DNA of 5,722 bases from Lachnospiraceae bacterium (GCA_017960415.1 JAGCZE010000100.1:1-5722), one strand, 5' to 3'. Shown: positions 1 to 4,949, counted from the stretch's first letter. Made by a program: numbers and translations. The notes: generated by a model not told the origin, from the sequence alone.

Positions 1-324
1 ACATGCTATAAGTACCAGAAGGCTTATATTGTGAAGTGCTCTGACATTCTTCTCGGTGAAAACCTCTCCTGCCTCGATCCTTAAGATAAGTGCATACATC
101 ATGATAAGAAAAATAAATAAAACCACCGCGCACAGATACCCTCCGATCAGTATCACCCAGAATCTGGTCTCGCCCTGAAGTAGCGGTGATGTCCTTAACA
201 TAATATATTCTGTTATCTTAGGTCCTAAGATGCACATCACAACCGATGCCATCAAAACCAGGATAATAAAGAGCTTGGTTATCCTGATACTGTTTATTTC
301 GCTCCACTGAGCTTTGTACTTCAT
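1..324 (-). CDS. DUF2975-type membrane protein, N-terminal part (runs off left edge)
   Basis: The 108 residues visible here begin MKYKAQWSEI. The segment has a hydrophobic helix at about residues 16-34, a second at about 55-80, and the start of a third at 99-108. The loop after helix 2 reads LRIEAGEVFTEKNVRAL, a pattern typical of the DUF2975 family of small four-helix membrane proteins. In that family the gene is usually followed by a small XRE-type helix-turn-helix regulator, which would lie outside this window. The start at 324 is chosen because GGAGG (330-334) sits 5 nt upstream. An in-frame ATG at 336 overlaps that ribosome site and is unlikely to be used. The biochemical role of the family is not known. 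Family assignment is by recognition of pattern and topology only. Confidence 0.72.
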   Translation of the reverse strand, partial: MKYKAQWSEINSIRITKLFIILVLMASVVMCILGPKITEYIMLRTSPLLQGETRFWVILIGGYLCAVVLFIFLIMMYALILRIEAGEVFTEKNVRALHNISLLVLIAC

Positions 325-376
325 ACGATCCTCCATATAGTAAATTTATTGGCCAAAATATTTACCTTATGTGTCC

Positions 377-405
377 AATCTAATACAACAAAGATCGAAT
401 GTCAA
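377..405 (-). promoter_or_regulatory. Sigma70-type promoter of the DUF2975 gene
   Basis: On the minus strand a perfect TTGACA (400-405) is followed after 17 nt by TAGATT (377-382), four of six matching TATAAT. The start codon lies about 50 nt further on. The -35 box lies inside one arm of the large palindrome at 392-450, so occupancy of that palindrome should affect this promoter. Confidence 0.6.
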
Positions 406-450
406 TATAAAAATATCGTTTTTCGATATATTTATATTGACATTCGATCT
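392..450. repeat. 27-bp-arm palindrome, probable operator
   Basis: Arms 392-418 and 424-450 are inverted copies matching at 26 of 27 positions, separated by five T. Each arm contains TTGACA pointing outwards, one reading minus (400-405) and one reading plus (437-442). The minus one has a good -10 box. The plus one has only weak candidates (ATTATT at 460-465 after 17 nt, or TATTAT at 462-467 after 19 nt). The position over the DUF2975 promoter suggests a binding site for a dimeric regulator, plausibly the helix-turn-helix protein normally encoded beside DUF2975. That protein is not visible here. The repeat lies outside the mobile element. Confidence 0.6.
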
Positions 451-473
451 CGTAGGTTGATTATTATAGATCA

Positions 474-476
474 ATG
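474..476. repeat. Left target-site duplication (ATG)
   Basis: ATG at 474-476 just outside the left terminal repeat equals ATG at 4950-4952 just outside the right terminal repeat. Three base pairs is within the usual 3-5 bp range for IS3-family insertions. A 3-bp match alone could be chance, but the junction-promoter spacing supports the same boundary. Confidence 0.6.
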
Positions 477-513
477 TACACTGGTTCAAAAGTCAAGGAC
501 TTTTTTTAGACAG
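477..513 (+). repeat. Left terminal inverted repeat
   Basis: This 37-bp end matches the reverse complement of 4913-4949 at 23 positions without gaps. Two blocks are conserved: the tip, TAnACTGGTnC, and the inner box GGACTT-N6-GACAG (497-513). The two-block layout is typical of IS ends, where the tip is the cleavage site and the inner block is bound by transposase. On the minus strand it carries TTGACT (491-496), a -35-like box facing out of the element. Confidence 0.75.
491..496 (-). promoter_or_regulatory. Outward -35 box, left half of a circle-junction promoter
   Basis: TTGACT on the minus strand matches five of six bases of the -35 consensus. It points out of the left end, and 14 nt separate it from the tip at 477. 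If the two ends are joined with a 3-nt spacer, as in IS3-family circles, the distance to TAAACT (4944-4949) in the right tip is exactly 17 nt. The result would be a promoter firing into the transposase genes only in the circular form. Confidence 0.6.
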
Positions 514-528
514 AAATAAGGCTCTGAT

Positions 529-672
529 GGAATGGAGGAAAACAGGGATGGACTCAGGTAAAACATTACCGGAATCAGAGCAGACAGGAATGGAATCGAT
601 GTAAACCGGAATGGAATCCGAGCAGACAGTTATAGAATCAAAGAAAACAGCACCCGGACAATGGACAGACAG
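529..672 (+). repeat. Array of seven 21-22-bp subterminal repeats, probable transposase-binding sites
   Basis: A box of form GGAMTY-N6-RACAG (loosely matched in some copies) starts at 529, 550, 571, 592, 613, 634 and 656. The best copies are at 571 and 613 (GGAATC, six bases, GACAG). The copy at 592 is degenerate in its second half. The same box with the same internal spacing occurs in both terminal repeats (497-513, and 4929-4913 on the minus strand). The steps of 21, 22 and 32 bp are near whole helical turns, so all boxes would face the same side of the DNA. No comparable array is present at the right end. The repeats also produce short open frames with a 7-residue period, which are considered spurious. 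Confidence 0.75.
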
Positions 673-745
673 TAACGGTTGCAGGCAGAGCTGTTCCAAG
701 ATTCTGAGCCGGAGGGGCTTGTATGCAGCCACCCGCAGGGCTTGT

Positions 746-870
746 CCTTGACAGGGTTCTCATCGGGTGCTACACTTCCCGTTCGCGACGGCTGGAAAAC
801 CTGAGCTGTTCCTGAGTTCATCGCCGTCGGGGTAATTACCCCCAAGCACCCGATGGGGTTCCTGTCAAGG
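746..870. repeat. Long interrupted inverted repeat (26-bp arms)
   Basis: Arm 746-771 and arm 845-870 are complementary over an outer block of 10 bp (CCTTGACAGG/CCTGTCAAGG) and an inner block of 11 bp (CATCGGGTGCT/AGCACCCGATG). Five middle positions are imperfect but mostly G:U on the plus strand. The inner 73 bp contain a second stem (786-792/823-829) and the perfect palindrome GGGGTAATTACCCC at 829-842. It may act as an RNA fold, as a DNA operator over the embedded promoter, or both. Confidence 0.7.
748..776 (+). promoter_or_regulatory. Plus-strand promoter inside the structured region
   Basis: TTGACA (748-753) is followed by a 17-nt spacer ending in TGC and then TACACT (771-776). This is a perfect -35, optimal spacing, an extended -10 TG, and four of six matches at -10. 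Transcription would begin near 783, just before the CGACGGC/GCCGTCG hairpin. The inverted copy of this segment at 845-870 keeps TTGACA on the minus strand but has no -10 box, so only the plus direction looks functional. Confidence 0.5.
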
Positions 871-1114
871 ATGGCGGACGGCATCGATAACCGTGATGTT
901 CCCACACAAACTATACCGGCATACACGCATACCCCGGTTATTTCTCTTTCAAAAGGATTGCTGCCCGGAGGGTGAGGGAACCTCGTCGTCCGAATTCCCA
1001 GGCCTTTGACCGCCGACAACAATCCTGTTGCCATTGTAATCCATCCGGTTCTACATGAATAGACTTAAATTCGTTAATCCTCGGTAATGACTTTCCATAG
1101 CTTAATCAGCAAAA

Positions 1115-1127
1115 CCATCTGTAGATG
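1115..1127 (-). terminator. Weak hairpin after the transposase operon
   Basis: Just after the orfB stop codon the minus strand reads CATCTACAGATG followed by GTTTTGC, a 4-5 bp stem with a short T run. It is too weak to be a convincing intrinsic terminator. The remaining sequence, 1032-1114, is AT-richer and shows no gene, promoter or clear structure. Confidence 0.2.
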
Positions 1128-1129
1128 TG

Positions 1130-2440
1130 TCAAAATAGCTCATTCATTTCAAAAACATATCCCAGCTGTTCATAGTTTCGCCAGGCAAGAGGATCCTTCA
1201 GCTCTTCATATTTCTCAGCCGGAAGCCTTATGATAAACTTCAGGGCTTCCATTGTTTTCTCAAGGATCCCCTTCAGATGAAGGATCTGTGTGGTAGCTGT
1301 CTCTTTAGACTCTTCCCATTTTTTCAGAATACGATCTATAAGTGCCTGATCACGTCGTATGATCCTCAGCGGATCGATCAGCCTCTTTCCTTCACGTTTC
1401 TTTGCTGCGGTCTCGCGACGTTTCTTAGCCTCGTCATCAGCATATCTGCGACGTACCTTCTTCAGGTCTCCGTTTGTCATCATCACACTTGCCGGAACCC
1501 CGAAATAACTGTCCAGCGGATAGATTCCGGTAGTAGCATACTGATAGAACTCCTCAGGTGTAAGTGCCGCCAGGTCATACTGATAATGCTCTGTGTTATA
1601 AGCTTTGATATAGCCGGATACAAGTGTTTTTGCATCCTCAAAGGTTCTGCATCTTGCAACCATATCCAGGATAGCCGTCTTAAGCCTGCCAAAGAAGCTT
1701 TCCATAGGCGCATTATCCTGTGAATTCCCGCGGGCGGACACAGACTGGATGAAGCCGTCATCCTCCAGAAGTTCTTTAAATGTCGTGGAAAGATACTGGC
1801 TCCCCTGATCAGAATGGATATATACAGAGGCCTTACGGTTTAATTCATCTCCGTGCTCTTCCAGCATGTGATCATAAGCTTTTTTTACAAGATCTGCCGT
1901 CATGTTAAGACCGATATCCCAGCCCAGGTTTTCTCTCGTGTATGCATCCCTGAACACGCATAGATAGAAGGTGTCCCTATAAGAACCATAGTAAAGATAA
2001 GTGATATCTGTCAGTATCACACGTCTGGGGCCGATAAAGAAATCTTGTTCCACCTCGTTTGCCGGAGCGGCGCAGACATGATTATGCGATGCCTGGTGCT
2101 TGTATGCATCCTTATGCGGACGCTGCGCCACCAGATGCATCTCCTTCATCAGGGAAGCTATACGCTTTACATTTACTGTCAGTCCATAACGCCTGAAAAG
2201 CTCTGCACGGAAAGTGCGCTTTCCCGGGATGACCCCATTTCTGGCAATCACGATCTGCCGCATCTTTTCCTTGATGTCATTTCTTATGCGGCGTTTCTCA
2301 GCCTGTTTTCCGTCTCTGTCAAGCCGCCTTGCTTTCCATGCGTAGTAACCGGAATCGGATACGCCGAACATCTTGAAACACTGCGTGGCAGTATAGCCAT
2401 TCTCCAGCCGTTTCTGCTTCTCCAGAAAAGAATCCACCAT
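1130..2440 (-). CDS. IS3-family OrfB, DD35E transposase with C-terminal extension
   Basis: This 436-residue protein is the catalytic half of an IS3-type transposase. Residues 13-40 (LENGYTATQCFKMFGVSDSG region, then YYAW) and 52-105 form the HTH_21-like DNA-binding part. Residues 140-300 form the RNase H-fold integrase core, with D145 in LTDITYL, D211 in HSDQG and E247 in NAPMESFFGRLK. Exactly 35 residues lie between the second D and the E. Typical OrfB proteins end soon after this core. Here about 130 further residues follow, with a basic, charged, probably coiled-coil stretch (324-380) and a tail ending NYEQLGYVFEMNELF. The start used is ATG at 2440, 17 nt after the orfA stop, with GGCGG somewhat far upstream. 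The frame is open without an ATG back to 2533 and lies in -1 relative to orfA, so the main product is likely a 600-residue OrfAB fusion made by frameshifting at 2508-2516. Confidence 0.92.
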   Translation of the reverse strand: MVDSFLEKQKRLENGYTATQCFKMFGVSDSGYYAWKARRLDRDGKQAEKRRIRNDIKEKMRQIVIARNGVIPGKRTFRAELFRRYGLTVNVKRIASLMKEMHLVAQRPHKDAYKHQASHNHVCAAPANEVEQDFFIGPRRVILTDITYLYYGSYRDTFYLCVFRDAYTRENLGWDIGLNMTADLVKKAYDHMLEEHGDELNRKASVYIHSDQGSQYLSTTFKELLEDDGFIQSVSARGNSQDNAPMESFFGRLKTAILDMVARCRTFEDAKTLVSGYIKAYNTEHYQYDLAALTPEEFYQYATTGIYPLDSYFGVPASVMMTNGDLKKVRRRYADDEAKKRRETAAKKREGKRLIDPLRIIRRDQALIDRILKKWEESKETATTQILHLKGILEKTMEALKFIIRLPAEKYEELKDPLAWRNYEQLGYVFEMNELF

Positions 2441-2455
2441 GCGGAACTTATCCGC
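2441..2455 (-). promoter_or_regulatory. Hairpin just before the orfB ATG
   Basis: The minus strand reads GCGGATAAGTTCCGC between the orfA stop codon and the orfB start, a 5-bp stem with a 5-nt loop. It would hold part of the only SD-like sequence for independent orfB initiation, which fits OrfB being made mainly as a frameshift fusion. It lies more than 50 nt after the slippery run, too far to be the usual stimulator. Confidence 0.35.
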
Positions 2456-2457
2456 CT

Positions 2458-2931
2458 TTAATTCTCTTTCTTCCAGGATGTAATAAACTCCGCCAAGTCG
2501 GACTCCATTTTTTTTTGCGTCACAAGCATCTCTTCAAGGTAATGATTCCGCGCCTTAAGGTAGGCCCGCTCTTCCTCCGGGGACAGCTTTCCCATCTCCT
2601 CCATAGGTACGGAACCGTCATAGCTGCTCTCATCTATAGTGAACAGCTTATGATCCCTCGCTTTCTCCATTATGCGTTTGCCGGCTGCATTCGCCCGGTT
2701 CTCACCCAGGACGTTCGTATCGAAACCTAACGCATTATACGCCTCAACATAAGTCATCCCTTCATCATGGATCTTCTTATACATCGCCACATCGAAATCC
2801 TTGGAATAAAACAGCCTGTCCTCCTTAAACCCAACCACAAACGGGTTGTCCAGAAACGGGATGATCCTGTCATCCGGCCTGTCTGTTCCATCGGGGTATT
2901 TATACTTTTCTTCACGCTTTACCAGTTTCAT
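2458..2931 (-). CDS. OrfA-like DNA-binding protein of the element
   Basis: This 157-residue protein precedes OrfB in the position and frame relation of IS3 OrfA. The start is ATG at 2931 with GGAGGAGAG directly upstream. The gene overlaps the 3' end of the 648-residue integrase gene by 20 nt, which suggests translational coupling. Residues about 43-95 (KDFDVAMYKKIHDEGMTYVE, then an LGFDTNVLGENRANAAGKRI region) look like a helix-turn-helix module. Residues 117-150 are a charged amphipathic helix with spaced leucines, comparable to the leucine zipper by which IS3 OrfA proteins multimerise. The slippery run encodes K140-K141, at the end of this zipper, as in known OrfAB fusions. The protein is longer than the usual OrfA of about 100 residues. 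Its sequence is not one I recognise as a named family, so the OrfA role is inferred from position, frame and layout. Confidence 0.8.
   Translation of the reverse strand: MKLVKREEKYKYPDGTDRPDDRIIPFLDNPFVVGFKEDRLFYSKDFDVAMYKKIHDEGMTYVEAYNALGFDTNVLGENRANAAGKRIMEKARDHKLFTIDESSYDGSVPMEEMGKLSPEEERAYLKARNHYLEEMLVTQKKMESDLAEFITSWKKEN
2508..2516 (-). other. Programmed -1 frameshift site (nine A)
   Basis: In the orfA frame the minus strand reads CAA AAA AAA ATG, a perfect X_XXY_YYZ heptamer of A. The orfB frame is -1 relative to orfA and is open from 2533 through to its own stop, so slippage here fuses residues 1-141 of OrfA to 459 residues of the orfB frame. Position relative to the OrfA zipper and direction of shift match IS3-family practice. 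A strong downstream stimulatory structure is not evident; only a 4-bp TCCG/CGGA stem was seen. Confidence 0.8.
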
Positions 2932-4858
2932 TTCTCTCCTCCAATGCAGCCAGTGTATCCTCACGGTATTCTCTGGCTCTTTTGATCGCTTTCTTTGCCG
3001 ATTCTTCTTTTGCCTTTTTATACTTTTCTTCTTCGGCTTCAAGATATGTCTGGAATTCAGACTCTGACATGGCACCCAGCCACGCCTCGTACTCCACAGG
3101 AGTCATCCTGCCTCGTTCCCAAATCTTTCTTTCCTCGTTGTAGTATACTGCATACCTCTTTACCGTGTCTCTCAATTCTTTCAACGTCCGGCACTTTTCA
3201 TATCCGCTCTCATCCTTGAAGTGCCCAAAGAAAGCCTCTTGCGGAGCATTATCCCAGCAGTTGCCGCGTCTGGACATGGACTGATCCAGTTCCCGTTCCA
3301 CTACCGCAGCCTGAAAGTCATCCGTCATGTACAGTATCCCTTGATCCGAGTGGAAGATAGCGCCTCTTTTAGCAGGATATTTATCCATCTCATCCAGTGT
3401 ATCAAGAGCCAGCTGGAGGTCATTGTTTTTACTGATAACAAAACAGATAAGCCTTCCTGTCGCGGGGTCGATAGAAGCGGAACCGTATGCCCGCTTTTCG
3501 TCTCCATAATCAAGATATGTGACATCGGTGAGTCTGACTTCATTTGGCCTGTGCAGGCGGAACCGACGCAACAACAGGTTCGACTTCCGGTTCCTTTCGA
3601 TCAGTTCCTTCATAGCTTTCCTGTTTTTACTAGGGCGGCGGATGTTCGTTTCCATTCCATACTTTTTCATCAGGCGCCGAATCCTGTGAATACTGAACTG
3701 CTTGCCTGTGACATGAGGCATCAGCATATATATCTGCCGGATGCCTTTGGCAAAACCTTTATACTCAAGAACCTGCCATACAACCCCAGCATCTTCATCG
3801 TCCTGTATTTCTTTTTTCTTCAGACTCATCCCGTAGTCTTCATTGTTTAGGAGTTCATAATAAACACTTTTTGACATCCCGCACTTTTCAAGGATACGTT
3901 TGACTGTATAGAATCCACACGGATCGGTCGGGAGTTCATTTATCCAGCAGGCAAGCATTCTCCTTTTTTCGATTGAGAGAAACGGCACAACTTCTCTTAT
4001 GGTTTCGAATCCCTTTGCAACAGCCATGCAGAGCAGGTAGTACCGGTTTCGCTGTATCCGCAGGATCTGTTCCGACCAGGGTGCTTCGGTTAATTCCATG
4101 GCTTCCCACCTTGCAAGTTTCGATTGGATCACTATACGGTTGCGGTTTGTAAACCAGCCCGGCTCAAGCTCATATGCTATAAACAGCTTATCTGTTTCTA
4201 TTGATGTAAGAAGATATGCCTCATTATAGAAAGCATCGCTAAGTAAGATCAGGTCATTGCTGATGTCTGAAATATACGGATTCTTTTCTTTCTCAGGACG
4301 GTTATCGCTGTTTTCTGCATTTGATTCCCAATCATCAAGAATCGCCTCTCCTGTATTCTTACAGAGCCTCTGTACCTTCTCTTCAAAAGAAATGCTCAGT
4401 TTACGGATCCGGTTGTATCCGACATCTATCGGATCAAGGCCGGCAGCTTTGATCCCATCTTCAACCGACATCTCCGGAAACCTTTCAAAAAGCCACTGTT
4501 CAAAACCAGCATCAATCACAAGCCCCTGGCGTTTTCCACCTTCACGCCTAAACTTGCCTGAAAGTATCAGTGGGTTATCTTCCTGAAATCCCGTTATCAG
4601 TTCCAGTTCGCCGTTTTTATAAACAGGATATCCTCCGCTCTTAAACGAACTGATCAGAGTTTCCAAAAAGTCTGTTCCTGTCTTGTCAACACCGAGATCA
4701 TTTTCATTCAAAACTCGCTGAATGCTCTCCGGATCACCGCTTCGCCACAGTTTATATAGCTCGATCCGAAAATCTGTCTTCAATACGATCTTCCTTTCAT
4801 CAACTTTATAAACCTTTGGATTACGAGAGAGTTCGTTTACATCAAGCCTAAACCACAT
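2912..4858 (-). CDS. Large DD35E integrase with N-terminal DNA-binding extension
   Basis: This 648-residue protein is a second, complete IS3/rve-type transposase encoded upstream of orfA-orfB. The C-terminal half resembles OrfB. A helix-turn-helix-like segment lies at 318-338 (KRILEKCGMSKSVYYELL). An HTH_21-like region spans 355-405. The RNase H-fold core runs from 437 to 593, with D445 in LTDVTYL, D505 in HSDQG and E541 in NAPQEAFFGHFK, 35 residues between the last two. The first 300 residues are unlike OrfB. They contain two segments (about 25-75 and 113-160) that resemble the helix-turn-helix module of the OrfA-like protein. Residues 595-648 are a charged helical tail. The start ATG at 4858 has GGAGG at 4866-4870. 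A longer frame from TTG at 4912 would read through a terminator hairpin and is rejected. The gene overlaps the next by 20 nt. It may act together with OrfAB, or bind the subterminal repeats; neither is shown directly. Confidence 0.88.
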   Translation of the reverse strand: MWFRLDVNELSRNPKVYKVDERKIVLKTDFRIELYKLWRSGDPESIQRVLNENDLGVDKTGTDFLETLISSFKSGGYPVYKNGELELITGFQEDNPLILSGKFRREGGKRQGLVIDAGFEQWLFERFPEMSVEDGIKAAGLDPIDVGYNRIRKLSISFEEKVQRLCKNTGEAILDDWESNAENSDNRPEKEKNPYISDISNDLILLSDAFYNEAYLLTSIETDKLFIAYELEPGWFTNRNRIVIQSKLARWEAMELTEAPWSEQILRIQRNRYYLLCMAVAKGFETIREVVPFLSIEKRRMLACWINELPTDPCGFYTVKRILEKCGMSKSVYYELLNNEDYGMSLKKKEIQDDEDAGVVWQVLEYKGFAKGIRQIYMLMPHVTGKQFSIHRIRRLMKKYGMETNIRRPSKNRKAMKELIERNRKSNLLLRRFRLHRPNEVRLTDVTYLDYGDEKRAYGSASIDPATGRLICFVISKNNDLQLALDTLDEMDKYPAKRGAIFHSDQGILYMTDDFQAAVVERELDQSMSRRGNCWDNAPQEAFFGHFKDESGYEKCRTLKELRDTVKRYAVYYNEERKIWERGRMTPVEYEAWLGAMSESEFQTYLEAEEEKYKKAKEESAKKAIKRAREYREDTLAALEERNETGKA

Positions 4859-4920
4859 GACAGTACCTCCATGACCGTAAAATAAAAAGCACCCAGATGA
4901 CGGGTGCCTCAACTGTCATG
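4856..4920 (-). promoter_or_regulatory. Leader inverted repeat covering the transposase start codon
   Basis: CATGACAGT (minus strand, 4920-4912) is the exact complement of ACTGTCATG (4864-4856), whose last three bases are the start codon of the large integrase. In the mRNA this 9-bp helix would enclose a terminator hairpin and hide the start codon. IS elements often use such structures to block translation from outside transcripts. The upstream arm is also the inner part of the right terminal repeat. Confidence 0.6.
4879..4907 (-). terminator. Intrinsic terminator in the transposase leader
   Basis: The minus strand reads GCACCC, a 7-nt loop, GGGTGC, then TTTTTATTTT. This is a standard rho-independent terminator placed 20 nt before the start codon of the first transposase gene, so there is no room for a promoter between them. 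It must therefore be bypassed for expression. The segment TCATCTGGGT (4900-4891) can instead pair with ACCCAGATGA (4940-4931) upstream, which would break the terminator stem. The layout is that of an attenuator or an insulator against outside transcription. Confidence 0.72.
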
Positions 4921-4940
4921 TCGAAGTCCATCATCTGGGT
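4891..4940 (-). promoter_or_regulatory. Possible antiterminator pairing
   Basis: A perfect 10-bp inverted repeat, 4891-4900 with 4931-4940, uses the 3' half of the terminator hairpin. The two folds exclude each other. A transcript starting outside the element includes the whole upstream arm. One starting from the circle-junction promoter, near 4937, would include only about six or seven bases of it. Confidence 0.45.
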
Positions 4941-4949
4941 ACCAGTTTA
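4913..4949 (-). repeat. Right terminal inverted repeat
   Basis: Read on the minus strand this 37-bp end starts TAAACTGGTAC and contains GGACTT-N6-GACAG at 4929-4913, matching the left end at 23 positions with no gaps. It lies upstream of the transposase genes and overlaps their leader structures. Confidence 0.75.
4944..4949 (-). promoter_or_regulatory. -10 box in the right tip (circle-junction promoter)
   Basis: TAAACT on the minus strand matches four of six bases of TATAAT and points toward the transposase genes. In the present insertion the bases 17 nt upstream read TAAGGA, which is no -35 box. Joining to the left end would supply TTGACT at the ideal distance. Confidence 0.5.

Larger units (their letters stand above)
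741..1031 (+). ncRNA. Candidate structured noncoding RNA of the mobile element
   Basis: This G+C-rich stretch (60% in 721-780, against 27% in 361-420) shows nested complementary segments. They are 742-771 with 845-874; 786-792 with 823-829 (CGACGGC/GCCGTCG); a hairpin at 829-842 (GGGGTAATTACCCC); 875-882 with 985-992; 887-893 with 935-941; and 898-903 with 976-981. A further pairing, 955-960 with 1020-1025, crosses others and would form a pseudoknot. In the first helix the two perfect blocks of 10 and 11 bp are bridged by five positions. On the plus strand these read as three G:U pairs, one C:G and one U:U. On the minus strand the same positions are A:C or A:A clashes. The flanking positions 742-744/872-874 and position 881/986 are also G:U on the plus strand. 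This favours a plus-strand RNA, convergent with the transposase operon. If the promoter at 748-776 is used, the RNA would start near 783 and lack the left arm of the first helix. No known RNA family is recognised, and both ends are uncertain. Confidence 0.45.
477..4949 (-). mobile_element. IS3-like element with two DD35E integrases and a structured noncoding end
   Basis: The element is 4473 bp, flanked by 37-bp imperfect inverted repeats and an ATG duplication. It carries, on the minus strand, a 648-residue DD35E integrase, an OrfA-like protein and an OrfB-type DD35E integrase, with a -1 frameshift site between the last two. This is three times the usual 1.2-1.5 kb of an IS3 element. The extra length comes from the additional integrase gene, a C-terminal extension on OrfB, and about 650 bp of noncoding sequence at the left end. 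All genes appear intact, so the copy may be active. It entered the gap between the terminator of the HD-GYP gene and the DUF2975 promoter region and breaks no gene. Confidence 0.85.

Noticed and set aside
529..672. CRISPR array
   Set aside because: The units are contiguous, degenerate 21-22-bp repeats without unique spacers, and there are no cas genes.
493..732. A 79-residue minus-strand open frame with a 7-residue repeat (SIPVCSD-like)
   Set aside because: The repeat follows from the 21-bp DNA array, whose conserved positions match the box in the terminal repeats. This points to DNA binding, not coding.
673..1031. Group I or group II intron in the structured region
   Set aside because: No group II domain V hairpin and no recognisable group I core segments could be found on either strand, and no intron-encoded protein is present.
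630..1034. A 134-residue minus-strand open frame across the left-end noncoding region
   Set aside because: It has no good ribosome site, an unusual composition rich in S, P, C and T, and its sequence is shaped by long complementary segments and by the repeat array. It is more likely a by-product of a G+C-rich structured region. It is not fully excluded; codon-position conservation in homologues would revive it.
2912..3075. A 48-residue upstream extension of the OrfA-like protein
   Set aside because: It overlaps the large integrase gene extensively. The ATG at 2931 has a strong ribosome site, and the extension is a lysine/arginine-rich shadow of the other frame.
1277..3850. Several plus-strand open frames of 70-209 residues opposite the transposase genes
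   Set aside because: They lie antisense to genes with intact catalytic motifs, lack ribosome sites and resemble no family.
4859..4912. An 18-residue N-terminal extension of the large integrase starting at TTG
   Set aside because: It reads through a terminator hairpin and T tract, has no ribosome site, and the ATG at 4858 has a proper GGAGG.
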